Source: Kitasatospora fiedleri
GTDB taxonomy: Bacteria; Actinomycetota; Actinomycetes; Streptomycetales; Streptomycetaceae
Length of the DNA: 64,000 nt
Direction: 5' to 3'
Assembly (NCBI RefSeq): GCF_948472415.1
Contig: NZ_OX419519.1
Location: 5,485,001 to 5,549,000, forward strand
The notes below the pieces were generated by a model that had not been told where the DNA came from, did no database searches, and worked only from the letters and a program-made list of their open reading frames with translations. This document shows positions 22,104-31,349 of this stretch, one piece after another (positions within the stretch are counted from its first letter, which is position 1; the number at the start of each line of letters is the position of its first letter). The position numbers and the translations under genes are program-made.

Positions 22104-22940
22104 CTAGAACTCCGGTTCGCGGCGCTCCAGGAACGCCGCCAGGCCCTCCCGGACGTCCGGGGACGTCCGGGAGGCGCGCTCCCAGGGGGCCAGGGCGGCC
22201 GCCGCGTCCGCCGGGCCGGCGGCCAGGACCGCCTTCACCGCGCCGATCGTCTGCGGCGAGCGGCGGGCCAGCAGCCGGGCGAACTCCCGCGCTCGGAGGT
22301 CGAGTTCGGCGGGCGGGACGACCTCGTCCAGCAGGCCGAACAGCTCCGCGCGGGCGGCCGGCAGCAACGCGCCGGAGAACAGCAGGTACTTGGCCCGGGC
22401 CGGGCCGACCAGCGCGGCCAGCCGCAGCGTCGGGACCGCCGGGTAGACCACGCCCAGCTTCGCCGGGGTGATGCCGAGCCGGGCGTCCTCGGCGGCCAGC
22501 CGCAGGTCGCAGGCCAGCGCCAACTGGCAGCCGCCACCCACGCAGGCGCCGCGCACCACCGCCAGGGTCGGACGCGGGAACGCCGCCAGCGCCTCCTCCG
22601 CGGCCACGTTCCCGGCGTGGTAGGCGTCGGCGGACGCCGGGTCGGCGTACACCTCGGCCAACTCGGCGATGTCCGCGCCCGCCGAGAACGCGCCGCCCGC
22701 GCCGGTCAGCACCAGCACCCGGACGTCCGGGCGGGCGGCCAGCACCGCCAGCACCCGCGGCAGGGCCCGCCACATCGCGCCGGTCACCGCGTTGCGCCGC
22801 TCCGGGCGCTCCAGCAGCAGCGTGGCCACCCGGTCCGGGCCGACCCAGCAGCGCAGGCCCGCCGCGCCGGTGGGCAGTTCGACGTCCCCGGGGCCCGGGC
22901 GGTCGAGCGGGTGGGCGGTGCGCGCGGGCACGGTGGGCAT
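22104..22940 (-). CDS. Enoyl-CoA hydratase/isomerase (crotonase) family protein
   Basis: A 278-aa crotonase-fold protein. The oxyanion-hole segments are clear: GAGGAFSAGADIAEL near residue 86 and RGACVGGGCQLALACDLR near 132. The glutamates that act as general acid/base in true enoyl-CoA hydratases are not at their usual places (ITPAKLGVVYP replaces the normal PE..LG). It may therefore be an isomerase, hydrolase or other crotonase. ATG at 22940 (MPTVPARTAHPLD) follows GAGAGG. Confidence 0.85.
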   Translation of the reverse strand: MPTVPARTAHPLDRPGPGDVELPTGAAGLRCWVGPDRVATLLLERPERRNAVTGAMWRALPRVLAVLAARPDVRVLVLTGAGGAFSAGADIAELAEVYADPASADAYHAGNVAAEEALAAFPRPTLAVVRGACVGGGCQLALACDLRLAAEDARLGITPAKLGVVYPAVPTLRLAALVGPARAKYLLFSGALLPAARAELFGLLDEVVPPAELDLRAREFARLLARRSPQTIGAVKAVLAAGPADAAAALAPWERASRTSPDVREGLAAFLERREPEF

Positions 22941-23108
22941 GGCGGGCCTCTCGGGGGACGGTGCCGGACGGGCCGTCAGCCTTTCACGCGGGCGCGGGGC
23001 GGGCCATGTGATCCGCGTCAACCGGGCGGCGGGGCGGGGGCGGTGCTTGCGGGGCGGCGAGCGGCGAGGTCGTCGGGCGGCGAGGGCATCGGGTCAGCGG
23101 GCGGCGGG

Positions 23109-23669
23109 TCAGCGGGCGGCGGTGCGGGCGGCCCGCCACTCCGGGGCCAGCATCGACCAGACCTCCAGGTCCAGCCGGACGCCCAGGTGCTCGGTGTGCC
23201 CCCGCAGGGTGCCGTCCAGCGTCATGCCCAGGCGCCGGGCGACGGCCCGGCTGCGCAGGTTGACCGTGCTGTTCCACCACTCGGCGCGGTACAGGCCGCG
23301 TTCGAGCAGCGCGTAGTCCAGCAGGTGGCGGACGGCGGCGGAGACCAGGCCGCGGCCCTGCCCGGCCGGCTCGGTCCAGACGCCGATCTCGCAGACCCCA
23401 CCCGCCGCGTCGAACTGGACGAACATCACGCCGCCGACCAGCGTTCCGCGCAGCCATATTCCGTGGACCCGGCCGGTGTCGGCGGCCTGCTTCTCGGCGA
23501 ACTTCTGCAGCGTCGCGCGGGCGGAATCCGGATCGGTGCTGCGGGTCGCCCACGGAATCCACGGATCGATCCCGTCCCGGGCCCGGTCCATGTGTTCCAG
23601 GAACTCCGCGGCCTGCCACGGTTCCAGCGGGCGCAGTTCGGCGTCCTCGGCCAGCGCTACGGCGTACAT
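23109..23669 (-). CDS. GNAT family N-acetyltransferase
   Basis: A 186-aa RimJ/RimL-like acetyltransferase. The acetyl-CoA loop is EPAGQGRGLVSAAVRHLLDYA, preceded by EIGVWT and followed by EWWNSTVNLRSRAVARRLGM, the usual RimJ pattern in which Asn-x-x-S/R helps bind CoA. ATG at 23669 is chosen because GAGGGG lies at good spacing; an ATG six bases earlier has none. It is divergent from a TetR gene whose likely operator covers its promoter region. Confidence 0.88.
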   Translation of the reverse strand: MYAVALAEDAELRPLEPWQAAEFLEHMDRARDGIDPWIPWATRSTDPDSARATLQKFAEKQAADTGRVHGIWLRGTLVGGVMFVQFDAAGGVCEIGVWTEPAGQGRGLVSAAVRHLLDYALLERGLYRAEWWNSTVNLRSRAVARRLGMTLDGTLRGHTEHLGVRLDLEVWSMLAPEWRAARTAAR

Positions 23670-23690
23670 CGGCATCCCCTCGGGTACATA

Positions 23691-23703
23691 ACAAACGTTT
23701 GGT
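23691..23703. promoter_or_regulatory. TetR-type operator between GNAT and TetR genes
   Basis: ACAAACGTTTGGT contains the perfect 10-bp palindrome CAAACGTTTG in an AT-rich patch of a 50-bp divergent gap. It overlaps the expected promoter of the TetR gene and the leader of the acetyltransferase gene. Confidence 0.6.
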
Positions 23704-23719
23704 AGGTACCCTAGCGCGC

Positions 23720-24334
23720 ATGACTCCACCCGCACGGGGCGATCACGAAGCCCGCCGGCGCGACGTCTCGGAAGCGGTGCGGCGGGTGCTCGCCGACCGC
23801 GGCTTCGGCGGACTGACCCTGCGCGCGGTGGCCGCCGAACTCGGCGCCTCCACCGGCCTGCTCACCCACTACTTCCCGCACAAGCGGGCGCTGGTCGCCC
23901 ACGCGCTGGAGGTGCTCGACCAGCAGGCCGCCGAGCGCCACCGGCCCGCCACCGAGGCCGCCGCCGGCGCCCGCGGCCTGCCCGTGCTGCGCGCCGTGCT
24001 GCTCGACGTCCTGCCGCTGGACGCGCAGGGGGCCGCCGACAACCGGGTCTGGGTCGGCTCCTGGGACGCCGCCCTCGGCGACGACGCGCTCACCGCCGAG
24101 CACGCCGAGCGCTACCGCCGGGCCCGCCGGCGGATGGCCGAACTCTGCGCGGAGGCCCAGGAACTCGGCGAACTGCCCGCCGGCCGCCCGGCCGAGGACC
24201 TCGCCGCGCGGGCCCAGTCCTTCGTCCTCGGGCTGGTGGTGCAGGCGCTGTTCGCCCCCGCGGAGTTCCCACCGACGCGCCAACGCGCACTGCTGGACGG
24301 GTTCCTGGCGGACCTGGCGGCGGGGGAGGAGTGA
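23720..24334 (+). CDS. TetR family transcriptional regulator
   Basis: A 204-aa TetR protein. The DNA-binding domain covers residues 10-55 with recognition segment ELGASTGLLTHYFPHKRAL. The C-terminal domain resembles the TetR_C_6/BetI type. The ATG at 23720 follows CCTAGCGCGC with no ribosome site, and TAGGTA lies close upstream, so the transcript may be leaderless. It is divergent from and likely controls the GNAT gene. Confidence 0.9.
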   Translation: MTPPARGDHEARRRDVSEAVRRVLADRGFGGLTLRAVAAELGASTGLLTHYFPHKRALVAHALEVLDQQAAERHRPATEAAAGARGLPVLRAVLLDVLPLDAQGAADNRVWVGSWDAALGDDALTAEHAERYRRARRRMAELCAEAQELGELPAGRPAEDLAARAQSFVLGLVVQALFAPAEFPPTRQRALLDGFLADLAAGEE

Positions 24335-24434
24335 CCCCGCCGGGAACGGGCAGGCGGGGCGGTGGACCGGTGCGTGCCGGGTGCGGTGCGGGAGGGCTCG
24401 TCCGGTGGTGTCGCGGCCGGTCGGAGTGTGTGGG

Positions 24435-24507
24435 CGCCCCCAGCAGGATTCGAACCTGCGACCTACCGCTTAGAAGGCGGGTGCTCTATCCGCTGAGCTA
24501 TGGGGGC
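24435..24507 (-). tRNA. tRNA-Arg (anticodon TCT)
   Basis: On the minus strand the 73-nt gene begins GCCCCCATAGCTCAGC and has the anticodon loop CTTCTAA, giving TCT. The T arm reads GCAGGTTCGAATCCTGC and the acceptor strand TGGGGGC pairs with GCCCCCA, with G as discriminator. CCA is not encoded. It decodes AGA, a rare codon in this genome type. Confidence 0.96.
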
Positions 24508-25130
24508 CGGGGTGTTGACGTCGGCCCGCTTGCCGGGCCTGGGCCGGGACGGGATGTTCCGGGACAGGATACGGGTGTTCAGTTCTGCCCCCTGGACTTC
24601 GAAGACCGGACCGGGGTGTGTCGGCCTCCGCGGGGCGGTCCGATAATCGCAGGTAGTCCCGTGGAGTGCAGCGGTCTACCGGCTCTCGGAGCGGGACGTT
24701 GTGCAGTCGTTACGGGGCTGCGACCCCACCCGTTATGGATTCGGCGGGGGCAATCGCCCGGAGCGGGCCGCGGGTGGGGGCGCGTTTAGGGGTTCCATCG
24801 GTCGGATGACATGGACGGGGCGAGTCGCGGGCCACCCGTTCGTGGTTTCGCCGCTGGACCCGGGGTGTCCGGAGGGTGTGCGGGCGGTCACCGGAAGGGG
24901 TGATCGGCGCAGGTGCCCGAACGGTTCTTGCGGTGGACGGGGTGCGGGGTCGGGATCCGGTCGGGGTCGGGTCGGGGTCGGGTCGGGCCCGCGGGAGCGC
25001 GGGGCGGGTCCGGGTGCGGACGCGGGGCGGCATTTGTCCGGGGTGCTCGGATTGTTGTCGTGGGCACGGCATTCAAATGGTCAATTTCCGACCGAAAAGG
25101 ACGTGAATTCACTCGCGGGAGTTACTTCGG
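24508..25130. other. Long non-coding region upstream of ssb
   Basis: About 620 bp hold no credible gene. Frames open through it have atypical composition and no ribosome sites. It contains a G-run array at 24949-24987 and the promoter of the tRNA on the minus strand, which cannot be resolved. The right part (25060-25140) is noticeably richer in A and T. Confidence 0.4.
24949..24987 (+). repeat. G-run tandem repeat, potential G-quadruplex
   Basis: The unit TCGGGGTCGGG (11 bp) occurs twice in tandem at 24961-24982 and a partial copy follows, with further GGGG and GGG runs just before. More than four runs of three or four G with 2-nt loops would satisfy a G-quadruplex pattern. Confidence 0.6.
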
Positions 25131-25156
25131 TTTTCCACAGGGCCGGGTTGTCCACA
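25131..25156 (+). promoter_or_regulatory. Two DnaA-box-like 9-mers upstream of ssb
   Basis: TTTTCCACA at 25131-25139 and TTGTCCACA at 25148-25156 are in the same orientation, 17 bp apart. The second equals the preferred streptomycete DnaA box. They lie about 115-135 bp before the ssb start. Binding is inferred from sequence only. Confidence 0.5.
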
Positions 25157-25201
25157 GGGGCGCGGAAGGCCCTGGTACGGATTTCCCGGAAGGCGGAGGA
25201 T

Positions 25202-25230
25202 CTTTCCCGGCGGGTATTCCGCCGGGAAAG
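25202..25230 (+). promoter_or_regulatory. Perfect hairpin in the ssb leader
   Basis: Arms CTTTCCCGGCGG (25202-25213) and CCGCCGGGAAAG (25219-25230) are exactly complementary around the loop GTATT. The structure ends 37 bp before the ssb ATG. It could be an attenuator, an RNA stability element or a protein operator. Confidence 0.6.
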
Positions 25231-25267
25231 ACCGTCGGCCGCCACGGCCGGGAGCGGAGGAGTCGGA

Positions 25268-25897
25268 ATGGACGAGGCACTGGTGACGATGGTCGGCAAC
25301 GCCGCCTCGGGCGTGACGTACCGGGAGACGTCCGGCGGGGTGCCGGTGGCGAACTTCCGGCTCGCCGCGCGGGAGCGGCGCTACGACCGCGAGCGCGGCG
25401 ACTGGACGGACGGCGAGACGACCTGGGTGACGGTGGTGGCCTGGCGGCGGCTCGCGGTCAACCTGGTCAGTTCGGTGAACAAGGGGGACCCGCTGCTGGT
25501 GAGCGGGCGGTTGCGGGTCCGCGAGTGGGGTGAGGAGGGGAGTCGGCGGACGGAGGTGGAGATCGAGGCCCGTTCGGTCGGCCACGACCTGGTGCGGGGC
25601 ACCTCGACGTTCCGGCGCGCGCTGGAGGGCAAGTCGGAGCCGGTGCGCGGCGGTTCGGCGGCGGTGTCGCCCGCGTCTGCGTCTGTGCCTGTGCCTGCGT
25701 CTGCGTCCGTGCCCGCGCACGTGCCCGCGTCGGCGGAGGGCGGGCAGCGGGCGGTGCGGCTGGTGGAGGAGGCGGTTCCGGACTGGATCGTGGCGGCGGT
25801 CGCGGCCCGGCGCCGGGCGGAGGAGGCCGCCGCAGCCGGGGCGGGGCCGGTGGGGTGGCTGGGGAAGGGGGTGCGGATGTGGCGGAGGAGGTTCTGA
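25268..25897 (+). CDS. ssb: Single-stranded DNA-binding protein (second, non-replicative type)
   Basis: A 209-aa protein with one OB fold in residues 1-115: MVGNAASGVTYRETSGG, then VANFRLA, WVTVVAWRRLAVNL and GDPLLVSGRLRVREW are typical SSB strands. The C-terminal half is a low-complexity Ala/Ser/Pro/Val linker and a basic end (WRRRF). The acidic DDDIPF-type tail that recruits repair proteins is absent, as in streptomycete SsbB-like proteins linked to sporulation chromosome segregation. The ATG at 25268 has GGAGGAG upstream. The leader carries a strong hairpin and DnaA-like boxes. Confidence 0.88.
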   Translation: MDEALVTMVGNAASGVTYRETSGGVPVANFRLAARERRYDRERGDWTDGETTWVTVVAWRRLAVNLVSSVNKGDPLLVSGRLRVREWGEEGSRRTEVEIEARSVGHDLVRGTSTFRRALEGKSEPVRGGSAAVSPASASVPVPASASVPAHVPASAEGGQRAVRLVEEAVPDWIVAAVAARRRAEEAAAAGAGPVGWLGKGVRMWRRRF

Positions 25898-26072
25898 ACT
25901 GACCCAATCGGGGCACTTCTTGAGCCGGGGAGTGCAATCCTGATTGCCGCGGAGACGCCTCGTGGCTTTATGTCGACTCATCAACTCGCTCCGGCAACCA
26001 GCTCCTTGATAACAGAACAGCCACGATATTGTCCTGATTCGCTACGGGCCTGGAGCGGTCGGGTCGTGTCAA

Positions 26073-26078
26073 TAGGAT
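26073..26078 (+). promoter_or_regulatory. -10-like box upstream of the thioester surface protein
   Basis: TAGGAT matches the streptomycete -10 consensus and lies about 97 bp before the ATG at 26175. The -35 region (CTGGAG) is poor. The surrounding 25950-26050 stretch is AT-rich for this genome. Confidence 0.35.
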
Positions 26079-26174
26079 GCGTCTGGTCCACACACGTGCA
26101 GCGGTGCCGCAGGGGGTGCCGCTTTGCAGGGGGCGGGTTGCCAGAAGGCACGTCGCCGCCCGGAGGGATCCCAC

Positions 26175-27602
26175 ATGTTCCACAAGCAGGGGCGGGCCGT
26201 CTCCCGCATCGTCGCTGTCATGCTCGCGTCCGGCCTCACGGTCGGCTCGGGCCTGCTCGCGGCCGGTACGGCGGCTGCGGCCGACCCCGCCACGGGGGTC
26301 AAGGCGAAGCTGGACGGCGGCATCCGTTACGGGGAGCAGATCGAGCACGAGGTCCGCCCCGGTCGCTGGCTCCCGGTCACCGCCGGGCAGTTCAGCCTTA
26401 AGGTGATCGGCACCGACACCGTCCTCCAGGTGTACTGCATCGACCTGCTCAACGACACGCTCAAGGACGCGACCTACCACGAGACCGACTGGGCCTCGAC
26501 CTCGCTGTCCCAGCCGGAGAAGGCCAAGGCCAAGGCCGGCCCGAAGATCCAGTGGCTGCTGGAGCACTCCTTCCCGAACGTCGACGAGGGCGCGCTCAGC
26601 AAGGCCTCCGGCATCGCCGGGCTCACCAAGGACGACGCCGCCGCGGCCACCCAGATCGCGATCTGGCACTACTCCGACCCGAACGTGCCGACCAAGCAGA
26701 GCGACGACCACGAGAAGACCAAGAAGTTCACCGACTGGCTGATCGCCCAGGCCGACGCCAAGGGCGGCGCCGAGGAGCCGAAGCCCTCGCTGGCCCTCAA
26801 CCCCGGCTCGGTGGCCGGCAAGAGCGGTGACCTGCTCGGCCCGATCACCGTCACCACCGGCGGCACCACCGACAACGTCACCGTCGCGCTGGACAAGAAG
26901 GGCACCGACGCGGGCGTCACCCTCGTCGACAAGAGCGGCGCCGCAGTGAAGAACGCCAAGAGCGGCGACCAGCTGTTCGCCAAGGTGCCGGCCGGCACCG
27001 ACGCGGGCACCGCGACCGTCAGCGCCGACGCCACCGCGACCATCAACCTCGGCCGGGCCTTCGTCGGCGACGACAACGGCAAGCACAGCCAGACCCTGAT
27101 CCTGGCGGGTGCCGACAAGGTCAAGGTCAACGCCCTCGCCACGCTCTCCTGGGCGCCGCAGGGCGCGGTGCCGACCGCGGACGCCGCGATCGACTGCACC
27201 AAGGGCGCCCTGGTGGTCACCCTCGGGAACAAGGGCGACCAGCCCGCGACCTTCAAGGTCGGCGGCAAGGAGTACACGGTCAAGCCGAACGGCACCGAGG
27301 CCGTGACCCTGCCGGTCGAGGAGGACACCAAGTACGACTTCACCGTCACCGGCCCGGGCGGCTTCTCCAAGCAGTTCGGCGGCCTGCTGAACTGCAAGAC
27401 CGACAGCGCCACCCAGACCCCGACGCCGTCCGCCTCGGCCTCCCCGGTGCCGTCGCCCAGCCCGACCGGCCCCGAGCTGGCCTCCACCGGTGGCGGCATG
27501 GGCACCGGCCTGACCGCCACCCTGGCCGGCGTGCTGGTCGTCGCCGGCGGCGCCGCGGTCTACGGCATGCGCCGCCGCGGCCGCCACAGCCGCACCTCCT
27601 GA
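26175..27602 (+). CDS. Thioester (TQXA) domain, LAXTG-anchored cell-surface protein
   Basis: A 475-aa secreted surface protein. A signal peptide ends near residue 36 (TAAAADPA). The N-terminal thioester domain contains YCIDL with Cys88 and AATQIAIW with Thr159-Gln160-Ile-Ala, an exact TQXA motif; Cys88 and Gln160 are expected to form the internal thioester used for covalent adhesion. Ig-like regions follow, then a Pro/Ser/Thr stretch (about 428-440). The C-terminus has the sorting signal LASTG, a hydrophobic helix and RRRGRHSRTS, so sortase should anchor it. ATG at 26175 follows GGAGGGATC. It has its own downstream terminator. Confidence 0.93.
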   Translation: MFHKQGRAVSRIVAVMLASGLTVGSGLLAAGTAAAADPATGVKAKLDGGIRYGEQIEHEVRPGRWLPVTAGQFSLKVIGTDTVLQVYCIDLLNDTLKDATYHETDWASTSLSQPEKAKAKAGPKIQWLLEHSFPNVDEGALSKASGIAGLTKDDAAAATQIAIWHYSDPNVPTKQSDDHEKTKKFTDWLIAQADAKGGAEEPKPSLALNPGSVAGKSGDLLGPITVTTGGTTDNVTVALDKKGTDAGVTLVDKSGAAVKNAKSGDQLFAKVPAGTDAGTATVSADATATINLGRAFVGDDNGKHSQTLILAGADKVKVNALATLSWAPQGAVPTADAAIDCTKGALVVTLGNKGDQPATFKVGGKEYTVKPNGTEAVTLPVEEDTKYDFTVTGPGGFSKQFGGLLNCKTDSATQTPTPSASASPVPSPSPTGPELASTGGGMGTGLTATLAGVLVVAGGAAVYGMRRRGRHSRTS

Positions 27603-27644
27603 ACGACGAGCTGAAACCCGCCCGGCCTCCGCGCCGGGCGGGGG

Positions 27645-27678
27645 ACGGCCCCGCCGCCCGCCCGGGCGGCGGGGCCGT
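27645..27678 (+). terminator. Terminator after the thioester surface protein
   Basis: Perfect 15-bp arms (ACGGCCCCGCCGCCC and its complement) enclose a 4-nt loop, followed by TT. A second, weaker hairpin sits just upstream at about 27617-27642. Confidence 0.85.
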
Positions 27679-27815
27679 TCGCGTACCGGGCGCCCGCAGC
27701 CGGCGGCCCGGCGGGCCCGGGGGCGCCCGGCCGGGCGTTCGGGGCGGTCCCGGCCTTACGGCACAATGGAAGGCTGCAAGCCGATTACTCACGACGACGC
27801 CGGAGCGATCTCAAC

Positions 27816-29480
<1,665 letters not shown>

Positions 29481-29497
29481 CACCCGGGCGCAACCCC

Positions 29498-29535
29498 GGC
29501 CCGGCAGACTGCCCCCGCGGGCGGGCTGCCGGGCC
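29498..29535 (+). terminator. Hairpin after ettA
   Basis: Arms GGCCCGGCAG and CTGCCGGGCC (10 bp) around an 18-nt loop lie 18 nt after the ettA stop, before the thioesterase gene. It may terminate or attenuate read-through. Confidence 0.55.
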
Positions 29536-29595
29536 GCCCGCCCGTAGGCTGCCCGCACGGATACCCACGGGTACGGAGAATTCGAGGAGAACGCC

Positions 29596-30039
29596 GTGGC
29601 TCGCCACATCTACGCCTGCCCCCTGAGGTGGTCCGACATGGACGCCTTCGGCCACGTGAACAACGTGGTCTTCCTGCGCTACCTGGAGGAGGCCCGGATC
29701 GACTTCATGTTCACCCAGGCCGCCGAGGCCGGCGCCGGTGAGTTCGCGGGCGGCTCGGTGGTGGCGCGCCACGAGATCGACTACAAGCGGCCGCTGGTGC
29801 ACCGCCCCGAGCCGGTCACCATCGAGACCCGGGTGACGAAGATCGGCGGCGCCTCGCTGACCGTCTCCTACGAGATCAAGGACGTCGCCGCCGACGGCAC
29901 CGAGACGGTGTACGTCACCGCCTCCACCGTGGTCGTCCCCTACAACCTGGCCGAGGGCCGGCCGCGCCGGATCAGCCCCGTCGAGCGGGAGTTCCTGAGC
30001 CGCTTCATGGACGAGCAGCCCGCCGGCTGCGCCGCCTGA
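29596..30039 (+). CDS. Acyl-CoA thioesterase, 4HBT hotdog family
   Basis: A 147-aa single hotdog domain. The signature WSDMDAFGHVNNVVFLRYLEEAR at the N-terminus contains the catalytic Asp of the 4-hydroxybenzoyl-CoA thioesterase (YbgC/FcbC) class. The strand EIDYKRPLVHRPEPVTIETRV follows. The GTG start at 29596 is preceded by GAGGAGAA. Members hydrolyse short or aromatic acyl-CoA; the natural substrate is unknown. The spacing suggests cotranscription with the next gene, 44 bp away. Confidence 0.92.
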   Translation: MARHIYACPLRWSDMDAFGHVNNVVFLRYLEEARIDFMFTQAAEAGAGEFAGGSVVARHEIDYKRPLVHRPEPVTIETRVTKIGGASLTVSYEIKDVAADGTETVYVTASTVVVPYNLAEGRPRRISPVEREFLSRFMDEQPAGCAA

Positions 30040-30083
30040 CGGGACGAGCCGACACCCGCCGCTGACGAAACGAGCTGACCCCG

Positions 30084-30776
30084 GTGACCGTGCAGACCCG
30101 ACTCGACCTCGCCGACCGGCGGGAGGGCGCCGACCTGAGCGCCTTCCTCGGACGGCTGCTGCGCTTCGACCGGGCCGCGGCGGTCCGGCTCCAGGTGGTG
30201 CCGGGCGCGGACGGCGGCGGGGTGCTGGCGGTCTTCGGCCGGCTGCCGCTCGGCGGGGCCGCGGTGCTCGCGGTGCGCACCGTGCGGCTGGCCGGGCTCG
30301 ACACGTCCGCCGACCTGACCGTCTCCGCCGGGCAACTGCTGGAGTCGGTGGACGAGGCGGGCGCCGCCCTCGGGCTGCCCGCGCCGGTCACCGGCCCGTC
30401 CTGGGCCGGGCTGCTCCCGCCGCGCTCCGGCTGGCAACCGCTCGGGCAGCCGCCGGTCGACCGGGTGGTGGGCGAAGTGCTCGCCGCCGTCGAGGAGTTC
30501 AAGCGGCGCACCGCCGAGGTGCCGGACCACCACCGGACCAGGCAGGCGGTCGACGCGATCGCCGACGAGATCTGGTCCCGGCCGCTGGGCGCCGCCGAGG
30601 GACTGCCGCTGCGGGCCGCGCACGCCGCGCACGCGATCGGGTTCCTGCGCCCCGGCACCCCGCTCTCCGCCCACCGGGCCGGGGCCTGGCTGCGGCTGGA
30701 CGCGCCCGCCGGGTCCGTCCTGCTGCGCACGGCGGCCGCGCCCGGCGCGGGCCTGGGGCTCAGCCCGCTGCGCTGA
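30084..30776 (+). CDS. Conserved actinobacterial protein of unknown function
   Basis: A 230-aa soluble protein that I cannot assign to a named family. It has no signal peptide or membrane segment. The central LSAFLGRLLRFDRAAAVRLQV and C-terminal LRAAHAAHAIGFLRPGTPLSAHRAGAWLRL segments look like ordered alpha/beta elements. GTG at 30084 is the probable start (a GTG after CCCCG, weak ribosome site). It lies directly after the thioesterase gene and before a convergent globin gene. Confidence 0.75.
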   Translation: MTVQTRLDLADRREGADLSAFLGRLLRFDRAAAVRLQVVPGADGGGVLAVFGRLPLGGAAVLAVRTVRLAGLDTSADLTVSAGQLLESVDEAGAALGLPAPVTGPSWAGLLPPRSGWQPLGQPPVDRVVGEVLAAVEEFKRRTAEVPDHHRTRQAVDAIADEIWSRPLGAAEGLPLRAAHAAHAIGFLRPGTPLSAHRAGAWLRLDAPAGSVLLRTAAAPGAGLGLSPLR

Positions 30777-30858
30777 ACCCGGCCGCAGGGTCGCGGGACC
30801 GCGGAGCCGCAGCGCTCCGGGCTGTGGTCCTCCGGACCTCAGCGCTCCGGCGGGGTGT

Positions 30859-31269
30859 TCAGCCCGCGGTGTTGATCATCGAGGCGGCGGCGTACGTCAT
30901 GTAGTTCCACAGCTCGCGGTCGGCCTCGGCGGGTAGCGCCAGCTCGTCCAGGGCGGCGCGCATGTGGCCCAGCCAGGCGTCGTGCGCGGCCCGGTCGACC
31001 CGGAACGGGGCGTGCCGCATCCGCAGCCGGGGGTGGCCGCGGCGCTCGCTGTAGGTGCGCGGGCCGCCCCAGTACTGGATCAGGAACAGGGCGAAGCGCT
31101 CCTCGGCCGGGCCGAGGTCCTCCTCCGGGTACATCGGGCGCAGCAGCTCGTCCTGGGCGACACCGCGGTAGAAGAGGTGCACCAGCCTGCGGAAGGTCGC
31201 CTCGCCGCCGACCTGCTGGTAGAAGGTCTCCTCTTGTGCGGTGGTGGTCTCGCGCCCGGTGTCAGTCAC
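30859..31269 (-). CDS. glbO: Group II truncated hemoglobin
   Basis: A 136-aa truncated globin. FYQQVGGEATFRRLVHLFYRGVAQDE is the A-B helix start with Tyr at B10. RRGHPRLRMRHAPFRVDRAAHDAWLGHM holds the proximal His (F8) and Trp at G8, the group II (GlbO/YjbI) signature. Such proteins bind O2 or CO and are linked to respiration or redox stress. The start is GTG at 31269; a longer frame extends upstream across the ABC permease gene but is a shadow. It converges on the unknown protein gene. Confidence 0.93.
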   Translation of the reverse strand: MTDTGRETTTAQEETFYQQVGGEATFRRLVHLFYRGVAQDELLRPMYPEEDLGPAEERFALFLIQYWGGPRTYSERRGHPRLRMRHAPFRVDRAAHDAWLGHMRAALDELALPAEADRELWNYMTYAAASMINTAG

Positions 31270-31349
31270 CCGTCCATGGTCGCAGACGCCGACGGGGGCC
31301 GTACACCGGGACTTCCGGCGTACGACCCCCGTCCCGGGGCGGTCGGCGG

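Noticed and set aside
25131..25156. A replication origin at the DnaA-like boxes
   Set aside because: Only two boxes are present and there are no dnaA, dnaN or partition genes; streptomycete oriC has many boxes.
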